Shown here in pieces: positions 45,141 to 54,529 of a stretch of 64,000 bases of DNA; the first letter of the stretch is position 1, and each line of letters begins with the position of its first letter. Source of the DNA: Novosphingobium nitrogenifigens DSM 19370. Its GTDB lineage: Bacteria; Pseudomonadota; Alphaproteobacteria; Sphingomonadales; Sphingomonadaceae. Where the stretch lies: positions 428,033-492,032 of the forward strand of contig NZ_GL876935.1 in assembly GCF_000192575.1 (NCBI RefSeq). The letters run 5' to 3'. The notes beneath the pieces were generated by a model. It saw only the letters and a program-made list of their open reading frames with translations. It searched no databases and was not told the origin of the DNA. The position numbers and the translations under genes were made by a program.

Positions 45141-47267
45141 TCAGAACACCTTGGCCAGTGTGAAACGGGCCGAGCGCGGTTCGAGGGGGTGGGTCTGGAA
45201 CCCGGCCACGCCGTCGCTCGCTTCGCCGGGAAGGCGCGAGACATAGTAATAGTCGGCGGAGGCATCGCGGCTGTTGAACAGGTTGAAGATCCCCACCTGC
45301 ACTTTCCAGCCGCCGCGAAAGGCATAACCCGCTTCGAGATTCCATTCCGAATAGCCGCTGTCTTGCGGATAGAGATGCCCGTCATCAAGCGAATGGGTGC
45401 CCAGCCGCCGCCATTGCAGCGATCCCGACCACGACCCGAGCCCGTCGACCAGGACCCCCGCCGAATAGATGAAATTGGGCGCATCGGCGATATAGGGTTC
45501 GGCAAGGCCATAGGCAGCGAGATTGTCGGTGCGATAACGCGGGCGCGAAAAGGCAAGATCGGTGTTCAGCTCCAGCCAGCCGAACGGGTGATATTGCGCC
45601 GAAATCTCGATCCCCTGCCGCCGACTGGGCGCCCCGGCCTCGTCCTGTCCGGTGTCGGGGTTGTAGACCAGCTCCGACCCGAAATCCTGTTGGAACGCGG
45701 CGAACTGAAGCGACAGGTGCGGGACGATATTGGTCCGCATTCCCGCCTCGATCCCGGTCGTTGCCGACAGAAACGGCGTCGCGCCGCCTGTCCCGCCCCC
45801 TTCGTTCGGCACCGTGCCGAAAACCCCGCGCACGTCGTTGGAATGGAAACCCCGCCCCGCGCTGAAATAGAACTCGGTCCTGGCCCAAGGCCCGAGGATC
45901 AGGCTGCCCTTGGGCTGGGCCAGCCATTGTCCGCCGCTGCCGCGAATGCCGCTGACGTCGCTATGATCGCTTGCATGGGTATAGTCGGCCCGCAATCCCA
46001 GCACCGTGCGCAGCCACGGCGTCCAGCGCACCGTTTCCTGTACATAAGGCGACACCGTGACGATCCGGACATGGTCGGCCGTGCAATTGCCGCCGACCGC
46101 CGCATAGGCATAGGTCGGCCCGTCGTCCTGTTGCTGGTAACAGGTCGGCAGGATCGTGTCCCGGTGCCAGGTATGCTTGCGATCGACGAAGGCAGCGTCA
46201 TAGCGCAGCATGAGCCCGGCCACGGTCTCAAGACCGATGCCCGCCAGCGACGCCTTCACGGTGTAACTCGCCGCGCCACCCAGCGTGGTGCGCTGTTCGT
46301 CCTGTTCTTCCTGATCGCCGTAGACGGGATCGTCGAGATAGTGGGTAAAGTTGTTCCACAAAGTCATGGTCGAGCGGATGGCGTAAAGGCTGACGGCCAA
46401 TTGCCCCGGTCCGACAGGCTTTGCGAAACGGGCCGACAGACTATAGCGCTGCGACTTGCTCGTATCGGTGGGATCGAGCGTGCCGTAGCGGGAAATCAGG
46501 CCCTGTTCGATCGCACGCTCGGGCTGGTCGGTGATAAGCCGCCCCTGGCTGGCATAGGCCATCGCCGTCACCGTGAAACCGTCGTTCGCGGTTCCCTCGC
46601 CATAGCGCAGGACACCGTTGACCTTGCGAAAGTTCTGCCCCGGTTGCCACGGGCCGTCATAATGCGCCAGATCAAGCGCACCGAGCAGGCGACGACCGCC
46701 CGAGAGATGCAGCGTCCCGCCCGTGAACACGTCCTGATACCCGTCGGTGCCGACGGTCACGCTCGCCTGCGTCGGCACAGCGTCGACCAATCGGGTATGC
46801 GCAGCCGCAACCGAGCCGAAATCGCCGATCGCAGCACTGTAGGGCCCCTTGGTATAGTCGATCCCGGCCACAAGTTGCGGAATCAGGAAGCCAAGGTCGG
46901 AATAGCCCTGCCCATGGGCATTGGTCGGACGGTTGACCGGCATGTCATCGACGAAATTGGCAAAGTCGGTCCCGTGGTCGAGATTGTAGCCCCGGATCAG
47001 GTATTGCTGTGCCTTGCCTTCACCCGAATGGATCGTGACGACAAGGCCGGGAATGCTCTCGAACAACTGCCCCGGACGATAGATCGGGCGCAGGGCGATT
47101 TCCTCGCGACTGACCGAGCCCTGACTGGCGGTGCCGGCCTGTCCCAGCAAGTCGCGGCGGGATGCAGTTACGACGATCTGCGTCCCGTCCGCGCCATCGG
47201 TCGCATCGGCCGCAAAAGCGCATGTGGGAAGAGCAAGCAGGGAAAGACAAAGAGGGAAACGATGCAT
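45141..47267 (-). CDS. TonB-dependent receptor under cobalamin riboswitch
   Basis: Outer-membrane receptor, 708 residues. Signal peptide MHRFPLCLSLLALPTCAFA, TonB-box-like TQIVVTASRRDLLG, plug with QQYLIRGYNLDHGTDFANFVDD, barrel ending TLAKVF. A clear paralogue of the receptor at 40802-42850, sharing the HSGEGKA-(N/Q)QY block. It is preceded by a cobalamin riboswitch, which represses it when B12 is sufficient; the adjacent NiCoT permease under the same kind of switch suggests cobalt rather than cobalamin as cargo, though corrinoid uptake (BtuB role) is possible. ATG 47267 chosen for the signal peptide. Confidence 0.88.
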   Translation of the reverse strand: MHRFPLCLSLLALPTCAFAADATDGADGTQIVVTASRRDLLGQAGTASQGSVSREEIALRPIYRPGQLFESIPGLVVTIHSGEGKAQQYLIRGYNLDHGTDFANFVDDMPVNRPTNAHGQGYSDLGFLIPQLVAGIDYTKGPYSAAIGDFGSVAAAHTRLVDAVPTQASVTVGTDGYQDVFTGGTLHLSGGRRLLGALDLAHYDGPWQPGQNFRKVNGVLRYGEGTANDGFTVTAMAYASQGRLITDQPERAIEQGLISRYGTLDPTDTSKSQRYSLSARFAKPVGPGQLAVSLYAIRSTMTLWNNFTHYLDDPVYGDQEEQDEQRTTLGGAASYTVKASLAGIGLETVAGLMLRYDAAFVDRKHTWHRDTILPTCYQQQDDGPTYAYAAVGGNCTADHVRIVTVSPYVQETVRWTPWLRTVLGLRADYTHASDHSDVSGIRGSGGQWLAQPKGSLILGPWARTEFYFSAGRGFHSNDVRGVFGTVPNEGGGTGGATPFLSATTGIEAGMRTNIVPHLSLQFAAFQQDFGSELVYNPDTGQDEAGAPSRRQGIEISAQYHPFGWLELNTDLAFSRPRYRTDNLAAYGLAEPYIADAPNFIYSAGVLVDGLGSWSGSLQWRRLGTHSLDDGHLYPQDSGYSEWNLEAGYAFRGGWKVQVGIFNLFNSRDASADYYYVSRLPGEASDGVAGFQTHPLEPRSARFTLAKVF

Positions 47268-47399
47268 GGATCGAAGTCCGTAAGCAGGAGACATCGGACC
47301 GCATGGGACAAGCCCCACGCGGCAGGTGGCATCGTCGCTCGGACGGAGAGCAACCGTGTCGGGACCATCCCCTGGATCGCGACAAGAGCGACCACGTGA

Positions 47400-47605
47400 C
47401 CGGCAGGTCTCCTGGCTCGCGGGTCATCACGCGATGCAAAGCCTTCCCGGACCCCGCATGATTGAGCGTCTGGTCCAGTGGCCGCTTCCTGCCGGCTGGC
47501 GGAAGCACCATACATCACACTCACCGCTTACAGTTGCAGGGACAGCCCGGGATTTGCACCCATGTTCCCTTTCAAGCCCTCTCGGGCACCGGCACGCGTT
47601 GGTAA
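47400..47605 (-). promoter_or_regulatory. Cobalamin riboswitch 2 (TonB receptor)
   Basis: On the minus strand: GGTGCCCGAGAGGGCTTGAA, GGGAAC, CGGGCTGTCCCTGCAACTGT, GCCACTGG, GGGAAGGC, and AGCCAGGAGACCTGCCGG at 47420-47403. About 130 nt lie between it and the receptor ATG. Very similar to riboswitch 3. Confidence 0.95.
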
Positions 47606-47624
47606 TCGGTTGAAAATGCCCTGG

Positions 47625-48671
47625 TCAGGGCTGGACGACTTCGACCAGGTCGAGGCGTTTCAGGCGATAGACGATCCAGGACAAAGCCCAGCTCGCAATG
47701 AAAAGCCCGACGATGGCAAAGCCCAGAAGATTGAATCGCCCCGCCAGATCGCGGAAGAAATCCCACAAGGGCCCGGTCAGGCGCATCTGTTGCGCGATCA
47801 GGGCCAAAGTCTCGATCCCGCCGATCAGGATCGCGACAAGGGCGGCCACCAGCGTGATCGTCATGTTGTAATAGAGCTTGCGGATCGGCTTGACGAAAGC
47901 CCATTCGTAAGCGCCCAGCATGAGAATGCCGTCGGTCGTGTCGACCAGCGTCATTCCCGCCGCAAAGAGCGAGGGGAACAGGAACACGACGCCCATCGAC
48001 ACCCCTTGCGCGGCCTGCGCGGCAGCAAGACCCATCAGCCCGACCTCGGTCGCGGTATCGAACCCCAGGCCGAACAGGAACCCCAGCGGCGCCATGTGCC
48101 AGCTGTGGCGGACAAACCGGAACAGCGGCCGCAACAACCGTGCCATGATCCCGCGTCCGGCCAGCAGCATGTCGAGATCTTCCTCGACATAGACCCCGCC
48201 CGCAACGACCCGGCGATACGTGCGATAGACCGAGCGCAGGATCATCAGGTTCATCGCCGCGATCGTGAAGAGGAAGAACGCGGAGATGCAGGTGGAAACG
48301 AGGCCCCCGGTCGCCTTGAACGCCTCGATCCCGCTGGCCGCCGTCGCCGTCAGCGCGATCAGCATGGTAACGATGAGCACGACCGCCGAATGGCCGAGCG
48401 CAAAGAACAGGCCGGTGCCGATCGGGCGTTGCCCGTCATGCATCAACTTGCGCGTGACATTGTCGATGGCAGCGATGTGGTCGGCATCGACCGCGTGGCG
48501 CAACCCGAAGGAATAGGCCAGAAAGGCCGAGCCGATCAGCGCCGGACGGCCATGGAGCGCAACCCAGGCCCAGATCCAGACACCCAGATTGGCCGCGATC
48601 AGCACCGCATAAAGCGCAACGACCCGGCGTGCATGCGGAAAACCGGCGGGAAAGCCAGGAGGAAACTTCAT
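47625..48671 (-). CDS. NiCoT-family nickel/cobalt permease
   Basis: Inner-membrane Ni/Co transporter, 348 residues, eight predicted helices. The family metal motif RHAVDADHIAAIDN (H-x4-D-H) lies near residue 60, with ALGHSAVV in helix III and GLGFDTATEVGLM. Selectivity cannot be read from sequence, but its cobalamin riboswitch argues for cobalt. ATG 48671 (a GTG is directly upstream). The stop lies 20 bp before the next riboswitch, so the two units are tandem on the minus strand. Confidence 0.93.
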   Translation of the reverse strand: MKFPPGFPAGFPHARRVVALYAVLIAANLGVWIWAWVALHGRPALIGSAFLAYSFGLRHAVDADHIAAIDNVTRKLMHDGQRPIGTGLFFALGHSAVVLIVTMLIALTATAASGIEAFKATGGLVSTCISAFFLFTIAAMNLMILRSVYRTYRRVVAGGVYVEEDLDMLLAGRGIMARLLRPLFRFVRHSWHMAPLGFLFGLGFDTATEVGLMGLAAAQAAQGVSMGVVFLFPSLFAAGMTLVDTTDGILMLGAYEWAFVKPIRKLYYNMTITLVAALVAILIGGIETLALIAQQMRLTGPLWDFFRDLAGRFNLLGFAIVGLFIASWALSWIVYRLKRLDLVEVVQP

Positions 48672-48851
48672 CACGGTATTCCAGCAGACGGCAAGCAGCC
48701 TGACGGAACATAGGGCGCAAACACCCCGGCCCCGCCCGCAACGCCCCGTCTGTAGCGCCCGAACGGCTCCTGTCGTTCCATCGATGAATGCCGCTCAAGC
48801 GGAATACCGTGCCGAGACCATCCCCTGGATCGCAGCAAGAGCGACCATGCA

Positions 48852-49055
48852 CCGGCAGGTCTCCTGGCTCACGGGTCATCGCGTGCTGCAAAGCCTTCCC
48901 GGACCCCGCACGATTTAGCGTCTGGTCCAGTGGCCGCCCCCCTGCCGTCTAGGCGGAAGCACCATACAATACGCTCACCGCTTACAGTTGCAGGGACAGC
49001 CCGGGATTTGAACCCGTGTTCCCTTTCAAGCCCTTGCGGGCACCGGCGCACGTCA
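48852..49055 (-). promoter_or_regulatory. Cobalamin riboswitch 3 (NiCoT)
   Basis: Same blocks as riboswitch 2, reading GGTGCCCGCAAGGGCTTGAA, GAACACGGG, CGGGCTGTCCCTGCAACTGT, GCCACTGG, GGGAAGGC, AGCCAGGAGACCTGCCGG. Similarity to riboswitch 2 continues about 50 nt past the 3' end (GATCCAGGGGATGGTC), indicating duplication. About 180 nt separate it from the permease gene. Confidence 0.95.
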
Positions 49056-49209
49056 CGCGACCTCATCGATCGCGCAGGCGCATTGCTATGATACTTTTCC
49101 GCCGCTGCCAAGTTCCGACGAAAGTAACGGCAAGACCGCCCCGCAAAAGTCCATGGCGGATTTCGGCAAAGGCATTACACGAACCGCCCCCAAGCACGGA
49201 GATCCCCCC

Positions 49210-49815
49210 ATGGTCGAGCGGACCGACGAACAGCACAACGCCAAGATGAAGAAGAAGCAGGCCGCCCATGAAAAGATCATGGAGAACAAGACGGTCGAAA
49301 AGGGCTTGCTGATCGTCCATACCGGCAAGGGCAAGGGCAAGACCACCGCTGCACTGGGCATGGTCGTACGCGCGATCGGCCATGGCAAGAAAGTGGGCGT
49401 GGTCCAGTTCGTCAAAGGCGCGATGACGACCGGCGAAAAGGCCGTGTTCGACGCCTTTCCCGACAATGTCGAATTCAAGCCGATGGGCGAAGGCTTTACC
49501 TGGAACACTCAGGACCGCAGCCGCGACATCGCCGTCGCGCGCGAGGCATGGGACGAAGTGCGCCGGATGATCGCGGACCCGGCCTATGACATGGTTCTGG
49601 CCGACGAACTCAACATCGTCCTGCGCTACGACTACCTGCCGCTCGACGAAGTGCTCGAGGCCGTGACCGCCCGCGCGCCGATGAAGCATGTCGTCATCAC
49701 CGGTCGCAATGCCCCCGACGCGCTGATCGAGGCGGCCGATCTCGTCACCGAGATGACGCAGGTCAAGCATCCCTTCCGCCAAGGGGTCAAGGCACAGGCG
49801 GGTATCGAGTTCTGA
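49210..49815 (+). CDS. cobO: Corrinoid adenosyltransferase CobO
   Basis: ATP:cob(I)yrinic acid a,c-diamide adenosyltransferase; attaches the 5'-deoxyadenosyl ligand. 201 residues. P-loop VHTGKGKGKTTAALGM, MVLADELNIVLRYDY, and the family N-terminus MVERTDEQHNAKMKKKQ. I start at ATG 49210, with GGAG nine bases upstream, over an ATG at 49153 that adds 19 poorly conserved residues. Divergent from riboswitch 3; not itself behind a riboswitch. Confidence 0.94.
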   Translation: MVERTDEQHNAKMKKKQAAHEKIMENKTVEKGLLIVHTGKGKGKTTAALGMVVRAIGHGKKVGVVQFVKGAMTTGEKAVFDAFPDNVEFKPMGEGFTWNTQDRSRDIAVAREAWDEVRRMIADPAYDMVLADELNIVLRYDYLPLDEVLEAVTARAPMKHVVITGRNAPDALIEAADLVTEMTQVKHPFRQGVKAQAGIEF

Positions 49816-49884
49816 TCGGGTGGGGAGTCCTGATCGGGCTGGCGCGTCCGGGGCGGCTCGATTGACGCCGCCAATTCATCGGCT

Positions 49885-50067
49885 TATGGCACCCGGCAAC
49901 GTGGAAGGTTCCCCGGAGACGGGGATGAAAACGGGAACGGGGTGCAAGACCCCGGCTGCCCCTGCAACTGTGAGCGGATAGCCGCATGCCATGAGGCCAT
50001 TGGGATCGCCCGCCGATCCTGAGAAGGCGGCATGACCGGCCTTGACCCGCGAGCCAGGAGACCTGCC
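49885..50067 (+). promoter_or_regulatory. Cobalamin riboswitch 4 (late cobalamin operon)
   Basis: Blocks: GGAAGGTTCCC, AACGGGAACGGGGTGCAAGA, CGGCTGCCCCTGCAACTGTG, GCCATTGGGA (one change from GCCACTGG), GAAGGCGGCA and AGCCAGGAGACCTGCC at 50051-50066. About 170 nt before cobT. Its loop sequences differ from riboswitches 2 and 3. Confidence 0.95.
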
Positions 50068-50235
50068 TTTCGCCGTCGTCTTTCGTGCGGACAGGGTGTT
50101 CCGGGCGAACGGGGGTGAACCCGCACGGCGACAGTGTTGGACCTTGCGCACGGCGCGCAGGGGACCGGATCGTCGCGCGTCGGCGCCCGGCCCTGCCTGC
50201 CTTGCGGACTGTCCCGTCATGGAAGGTATCGCCAG

Positions 50236-51303
50236 GTGTCGTTGCAATCCCTCGTTTCCCCGCTTCCCCACGACAAGGGAGCCGATCTCCGCCCCTTTGC
50301 CACCCGCGCCGATTTCGAAGCGGCCCTCGCCGCCCCTTGCGCCCCCGATGCAGAGGCACGCGAAGCGGCCCGCGCCCGTCAGGCTGAACTCACCAAGCCG
50401 CTCGGATCGCTTGGGCAACTCGAAGACATGGCGGTGTTCTTCGCCGGGTGGCAGAGCCATGCCCGCCCTGCCCTCACTCGCGCCCGTGCAGTCGTCTTTG
50501 CCGGGAACCACGGCTTTGCCGTCCACGGGGTCAGCGCCTATCCGACCAGCGTGACCGCGCAGATGGTCGCCAATTTCCGGGCTGGCGGCGCGGGCGTCAA
50601 TGCACTGTCGGGCGCGGCGGGCATGGAACTTGCCGTTGTCGAACTCGATCTCGACACCCCGACGCACGACTTCACCACGGCGCCCGCGATGAGCGAGGCC
50701 GAATGCCTTGCTGCACTCAATGCAGGCGCGGCGAGCGTCGACCCGGACCTCGATCTTTTCGCGCCCGGTGAAATGGGCATCGGCAACACCACGGCCGCCG
50801 CCGCGATCAGCGCCCATGTCTTTGGCGGCACCGGCGCGGACTGGATCGGTCCGGGCACCGGACTCGACAACGACGGCATGGCGCGCAAGCTGGCGGTGAT
50901 CGACCGCGCGCTCGCGTTCCACGCCGATGCGCCGCGCACCGCCTTCGAAACCCTGCGCCGCCTCGGCGGGCGCGAAATCGCAGCCATGGCCGGTGCCATT
51001 CTTCAGGCGCGGCGCCTGCGCATTCCGATCATGCTCGACGGCTTCATCTGCTGTTCCGCGCTCGCGGCCCTGACCCAGGATGGGGCGGGGATCACCGATC
51101 ACTGCCTTGCCGGGCATTGCTCGGCGGAACCCGGGCATATGCGCCTGCTCGGCCATCTGGGCCTCGAACCGCTGCTGCGTCTCAGCCTGCGCCTCGGCGA
51201 AGCGAGCGGCGCCTGCGTTGCGGTGCCGCTGGTCCGCTCGGCCCTTGCCGCGCACAACGAAATGGCGACATTCGCGCAAGCGGGGGTCTCGGCCGGACAG
51301 TGA
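50236..51303 (+). CDS. cobT: Nicotinate-nucleotide--DMB phosphoribosyltransferase
   Basis: Makes alpha-ribazole phosphate from nicotinate mononucleotide and dimethylbenzimidazole (named cobU in Pseudomonas nomenclature). 355 residues. ELTKPLGSLGQLEDMA, FAGNHGFAVHGVSAYP, GEMGIGNTTAAAA and the catalytic Glu region near LCSAEPGHM-type motif (HCSAEPGHMRLLGHL) are visible. GTG 50236 follows GGAAGG. No bluB or other DMB synthase gene is in the window. Confidence 0.95.
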   Translation: MSLQSLVSPLPHDKGADLRPFATRADFEAALAAPCAPDAEAREAARARQAELTKPLGSLGQLEDMAVFFAGWQSHARPALTRARAVVFAGNHGFAVHGVSAYPTSVTAQMVANFRAGGAGVNALSGAAGMELAVVELDLDTPTHDFTTAPAMSEAECLAALNAGAASVDPDLDLFAPGEMGIGNTTAAAAISAHVFGGTGADWIGPGTGLDNDGMARKLAVIDRALAFHADAPRTAFETLRRLGGREIAAMAGAILQARRLRIPIMLDGFICCSALAALTQDGAGITDHCLAGHCSAEPGHMRLLGHLGLEPLLRLSLRLGEASGACVAVPLVRSALAAHNEMATFAQAGVSAGQ

Positions 51304-51869
51304 GCGGGTTCCGGCTCCATCTCCTGCGTCATGGGGCCCCGGTCATCCCCGGACTGATGCTCGGGCGAACGGACATGGCCTCGACACCCGAGGGCATCGC
51401 GCTGTGCGTCCGTCGCGCACGGGAAGCGGCCTTCGAGACGGTCCTGGCCTCGGACCTGATCCGCGCGTCGGCCGCTGCCGAAGCGATCGCCGCGCCGCGC
51501 GGTCTTGTGCCGACGATCTCGCCGCGTTGGCGCGAACTCGATTTCGGCCTGTGGGACGGTGTCGCCCCGGCCGAGATCGATGCCGATGCCCTGCAACGCT
51601 TTCGCGACGATCCCGACAGGGCCCCGCCGCCAAACGGCGAATGCTGGTCGGATCTGGTCGCGCGCGTTTCGGCCGGGATCACGGCCCTTGCCCCCCGCGA
51701 CACATTGATCGTCACCCATGGCGGCACCATCCGGGCGGCCCTTGCCACCCTGTGCGGGTTCGACATGCATCAGGTCTGGGCCTTCGACTTGCCCTACGCG
51801 GCGCTGGTCTCGCTCCGGGTCTGGCCCGGATCGGCGCCCTTTGCCCAGATCACGGGGATCGAGACATGA
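51300..51869 (+). CDS. cobC: Histidine phosphatase, alpha-ribazole phosphatase-like
   Basis: 189 residues, phosphoglycerate-mutase-type phosphatase. LHLLRHGAPV carries the phosphorylated His near residue 11; RELDFGLWDG and VTHGGTIRAAL complete the active site. Within this operon it most likely dephosphorylates alpha-ribazole phosphate or the cobalamin phosphate product. GTG start overlaps the cobT stop. Confidence 0.9.
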   Translation: MSGFRLHLLRHGAPVIPGLMLGRTDMASTPEGIALCVRRAREAAFETVLASDLIRASAAAEAIAAPRGLVPTISPRWRELDFGLWDGVAPAEIDADALQRFRDDPDRAPPPNGECWSDLVARVSAGITALAPRDTLIVTHGGTIRAALATLCGFDMHQVWAFDLPYAALVSLRVWPGSAPFAQITGIET

Positions 51870-52585
51870 AAGGGCTGGTGATCGCGATCCAGTTCCTGAC
51901 GCGCATCCCGCTTCCCCGCGTCAGTGTCAGCAATGCCGAATTTGCCGCCTCGATCCGCTGGTTCCCGACGGTCGGCGCGATCATCGGCGCGCTGGTTGCT
52001 CTCGCAGGGCTTGCCGGACTGCACCTCGACGACTGGTGCGCGGCGCTTGCCGGGCTGGCGATCTGGGTCTGGGTCACCGGCGCGCTCCATCTCGACGGCC
52101 TTGGCGATGTCGCCGATGCGGCAGGCGCCGCGCACAAGGATCGCGAACGCCTGCTGCGCGTCCTCGCCGATCCCCACATGGGCAGCTTCGGCGTCGCTGC
52201 CATCGGCCTGCAATTGCTGGCCAAGCTGGTGCTGCTCCACCGCCTGTTCGCGCTCGGCCTTGCCCCGGCGCTCCCCGCCGTCGGCGCAGCCGCGCGACTG
52301 GGGCCGCTCGTCTGGTCGCGTTGGCTCACCCCTTTGCACGAAGGGCTCGGATCGCGGTTCCGCACAGCCGTCCGCCCGGTCGACCTTGTGGCCTGGACGG
52401 TGGTTCTGGTCGCCGCGAGCGTAGTTTATCCCCCGTTGTGGATAGTTGTCCCCGGCATTGCGGGTTGGGGACTGTGGCTGCGGCACCGCCTCGGCGGCAT
52501 ATCGGGCGACGGGCACGGCGCAGGTATCGAGATCCTCGAAACCACGCTCCTCCTCGCCCTTGTCGCTGGAGTATTGCGGACATGA
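51866..52585 (+). CDS. cobS: Cobalamin synthase (adenosylcobinamide-GDP ribazoletransferase)
   Basis: Membrane enzyme joining the nucleotide loop, 239 residues with six or so hydrophobic segments. Conserved blocks: AIQFLTRIPLPR, HLDGLGDVADA with the Asp residues near residue 80, DPHMGSFGVAA, and GGISGDGHGA near the C-terminus. ATGA overlap with the phosphatase gene. Confidence 0.94.
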   Translation: MKGLVIAIQFLTRIPLPRVSVSNAEFAASIRWFPTVGAIIGALVALAGLAGLHLDDWCAALAGLAIWVWVTGALHLDGLGDVADAAGAAHKDRERLLRVLADPHMGSFGVAAIGLQLLAKLVLLHRLFALGLAPALPAVGAAARLGPLVWSRWLTPLHEGLGSRFRTAVRPVDLVAWTVVLVAASVVYPPLWIVVPGIAGWGLWLRHRLGGISGDGHGAGIEILETTLLLALVAGVLRT

Positions 52586-53598
52586 CTCAAGGTTTCACCC
52601 AGCCTTTTACCGGCCACGGCGGCAGCCTCGACGCGGCACGGGCATGGTTTGGTGCGCGCCCCGATCATGGCCCGGAATGCTGGATCGACCTTTCGACCGG
52701 GATCAATCCCCATGCCTGGCCCAGCCCCTGGCGCGAGGCGGAGCCGCTCGAGATCGACTGGCGGCGTCTGCCCGAAGAATCCGAGCTGCGCGCGCTCGAA
52801 ACCGTGGCGGCGGCGCATTTCGGGCTCTCCCCCGATCACGTCTGCGCGGTTCCGGGCACGGAACTGGGCATGCGCATGGTCGGCGAAATGATTGCGGCCC
52901 CGGCGTTCCACCTCGCACCGGCCTATCGCACCCATGGCGAAATGATTGCCGACAGCCGCCCGCTGGCCCGCGAAGCCATCGACGAAGCGGACGGGGCGAG
53001 CTTGATCCTTGCCAATCCCAACAACCCGGACGGCCACCTCTTCGACAGCGAAACGCTGTTCGGTCTGCTCGCCCGGCGCGGCGAAGGCTGGCTCATCGTC
53101 GATGAGGCCTTTGCCGACACGCACCCGCGCCAGAGCGTCGCCCGGGCCATTGCCGACGACTGCCCCTTGATCGTCTTGCGCTCGTTCGGGAAATTCTTCG
53201 GCCTTGCGGGCGCGCGCGTCGGCTTCGTGCTCGGCCCGCGTCCGCTGCTTGCCCGCCTGCGCCGACGCATGGGGGCCTGGCCGATTTCGGCAGGCGCCCT
53301 GACACTCGCCCGCGCCGCCTATGCCGATACCGACTGGATCGCGGACATGCGCGACCGGCTGGCCGACGATGCCGACCGGCTCGATGCCGTCCTGCGCACC
53401 CACGGATTGAGCCCGCGCGGCGCCTGCCCGCTGTTCCGCCTTGTCGAAACGCCACAGGCCGGGGTACTGTTCGAACGCCTCGCGCGGCAGGGTATCCTCA
53501 CCCGCCCCTTTGCCGAACATCCCGACCGCCTGCGCTTTGGCCTTGCCGCCGATGAAAGCGAACTGGCCCGACTGGATCGCGCGCTGCGCCATGGCTGA
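52582..53598 (+). CDS. cobD: L-threonine-O-3-phosphate decarboxylase-like aminotransferase
   Basis: PLP-dependent class I/II fold, 338 residues (cobC in Pseudomonas naming, cobD in Salmonella). It supplies (R)-1-amino-2-propanol phosphate for the nucleotide-loop linker. LSTGINPHAWP is typical, followed by LANPNNPDGHLF and the PLP-Lys segment LRSFGKFFGLAGARVGF near residue 210. Overlaps cobS by 4 bp and the next gene by 8 bp. Confidence 0.9.
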   Translation: MTQGFTQPFTGHGGSLDAARAWFGARPDHGPECWIDLSTGINPHAWPSPWREAEPLEIDWRRLPEESELRALETVAAAHFGLSPDHVCAVPGTELGMRMVGEMIAAPAFHLAPAYRTHGEMIADSRPLAREAIDEADGASLILANPNNPDGHLFDSETLFGLLARRGEGWLIVDEAFADTHPRQSVARAIADDCPLIVLRSFGKFFGLAGARVGFVLGPRPLLARLRRRMGAWPISAGALTLARAAYADTDWIADMRDRLADDADRLDAVLRTHGLSPRGACPLFRLVETPQAGVLFERLARQGILTRPFAEHPDRLRFGLAADESELARLDRALRHG

Positions 53599-54529
53599 AC
53601 CGGTCGCCCTTGCCGGACTTGCGCTCGACGCCCTGCTGGGCTGGCCGCGCGGTCTTTATGCAAGGGTCGGCCACCCCGTGGGCTTTTTTGCCCGCGTGAT
53701 CGAGGGATGCGAACGGCGTTGGAACCGCCCGGACAGCGCGCCCACACCACGACGCGTGAAAGGCGTCGCGACCGTCGCCCTGCTGCTCGCCGCATCGGCG
53801 GGTCCGGCATGGGTGATCGAACGCGCGATCCGGGCCGCGGCGGGCCCCGCCGCATGGCTTCCGCTCGGCCTGCTGGCCTGGCCCGCGCTCGCCCAACGCA
53901 GCCTTTACGATCACGTCCGCCCGATTGCCCGTGCCCTGCACCGGGGCGACCTTGACGCCGCGCGACAGGCTCTGGGCATGATCGTCGGGCGCGACACCGC
54001 CGCACTCGACCGCCACGGCATCGCCCGCGCCGCTATCGAAAGCCTTTCGGAAAGCTTTTGCGACGGCATCGCTGCACCGCTGTTCTGGCTGCTCGTCGGC
54101 GGATTGCCGGGCGTCTGGGCGTACAAGGCAATCAATACCGCCGACAGCCTGATCGGCCATCGCGAGGAACGCTGGCGCGCCTTTGGCTGGGCCGCCGCGC
54201 GCACCGACGACGTCATGAACCTGTTGCCCGCCCGCATCGGCGGGGCGATCCTGTGCCTTGCCGGACGCGGCGGATGGCGAACCATGGCGCGCGACGCCCA
54301 CCGCCACGCGTCGCCCAATGCCGGATGGACCGAGGCCGCCATGTCCGGGGCACTCGGCCTCAGCCTTGCCGGGCCTGTCTCCTATGACGGCGTGCGCCAC
54401 GAAAAGGCATGGATCGGCGACGGACGCCGCGACGCCGAAGCCGACGACATCGACAAGGCGCTCGCGATCTATCTGCGCGCGTGCCTTGTCCTCTGGGCTA
54501 TTTCAGGAGGAGTGGCATGGTTGCGCTGA
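53591..54529 (+). CDS. cbiB: Adenosylcobinamide-phosphate synthase (CobD/CbiB)
   Basis: Integral membrane enzyme that attaches aminopropanol phosphate to adenosylcobyric acid. 312 residues with several hydrophobic helices. [38 protein letters not shown] and [13 protein letters not shown] are diagnostic. Named cobD in Pseudomonas nomenclature. Confidence 0.94.
   Translation: MAEPVALAGLALDALLGWPRGLYARVGHPVGFFARVIEGCERRWNRPDSAPTPRRVKGVATVALLLAASAGPAWVIERAIRAAAGPAAWLPLGLLAWPALAQRSLYDHVRPIARALHRGDLDAARQALGMIVGRDTAALDRHGIARAAIESLSESFCDGIAAPLFWLLVGGLPGVWAYKAINTADSLIGHREERWRAFGWAAARTDDVMNLLPARIGGAILCLAGRGGWRTMARDAHRHASPNAGWTEAAMSGALGLSLAGPVSYDGVRHEKAWIGDGRRDAEADDIDKALAIYLRACLVLWAISGGVAWLR

Noticed and set aside
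42654-47399. 1581-codon plus-strand frame
   Set aside because: Runs opposite the unknown secreted protein and a TonB receptor whose signal peptides, plug and barrel features are clear on the minus strand.
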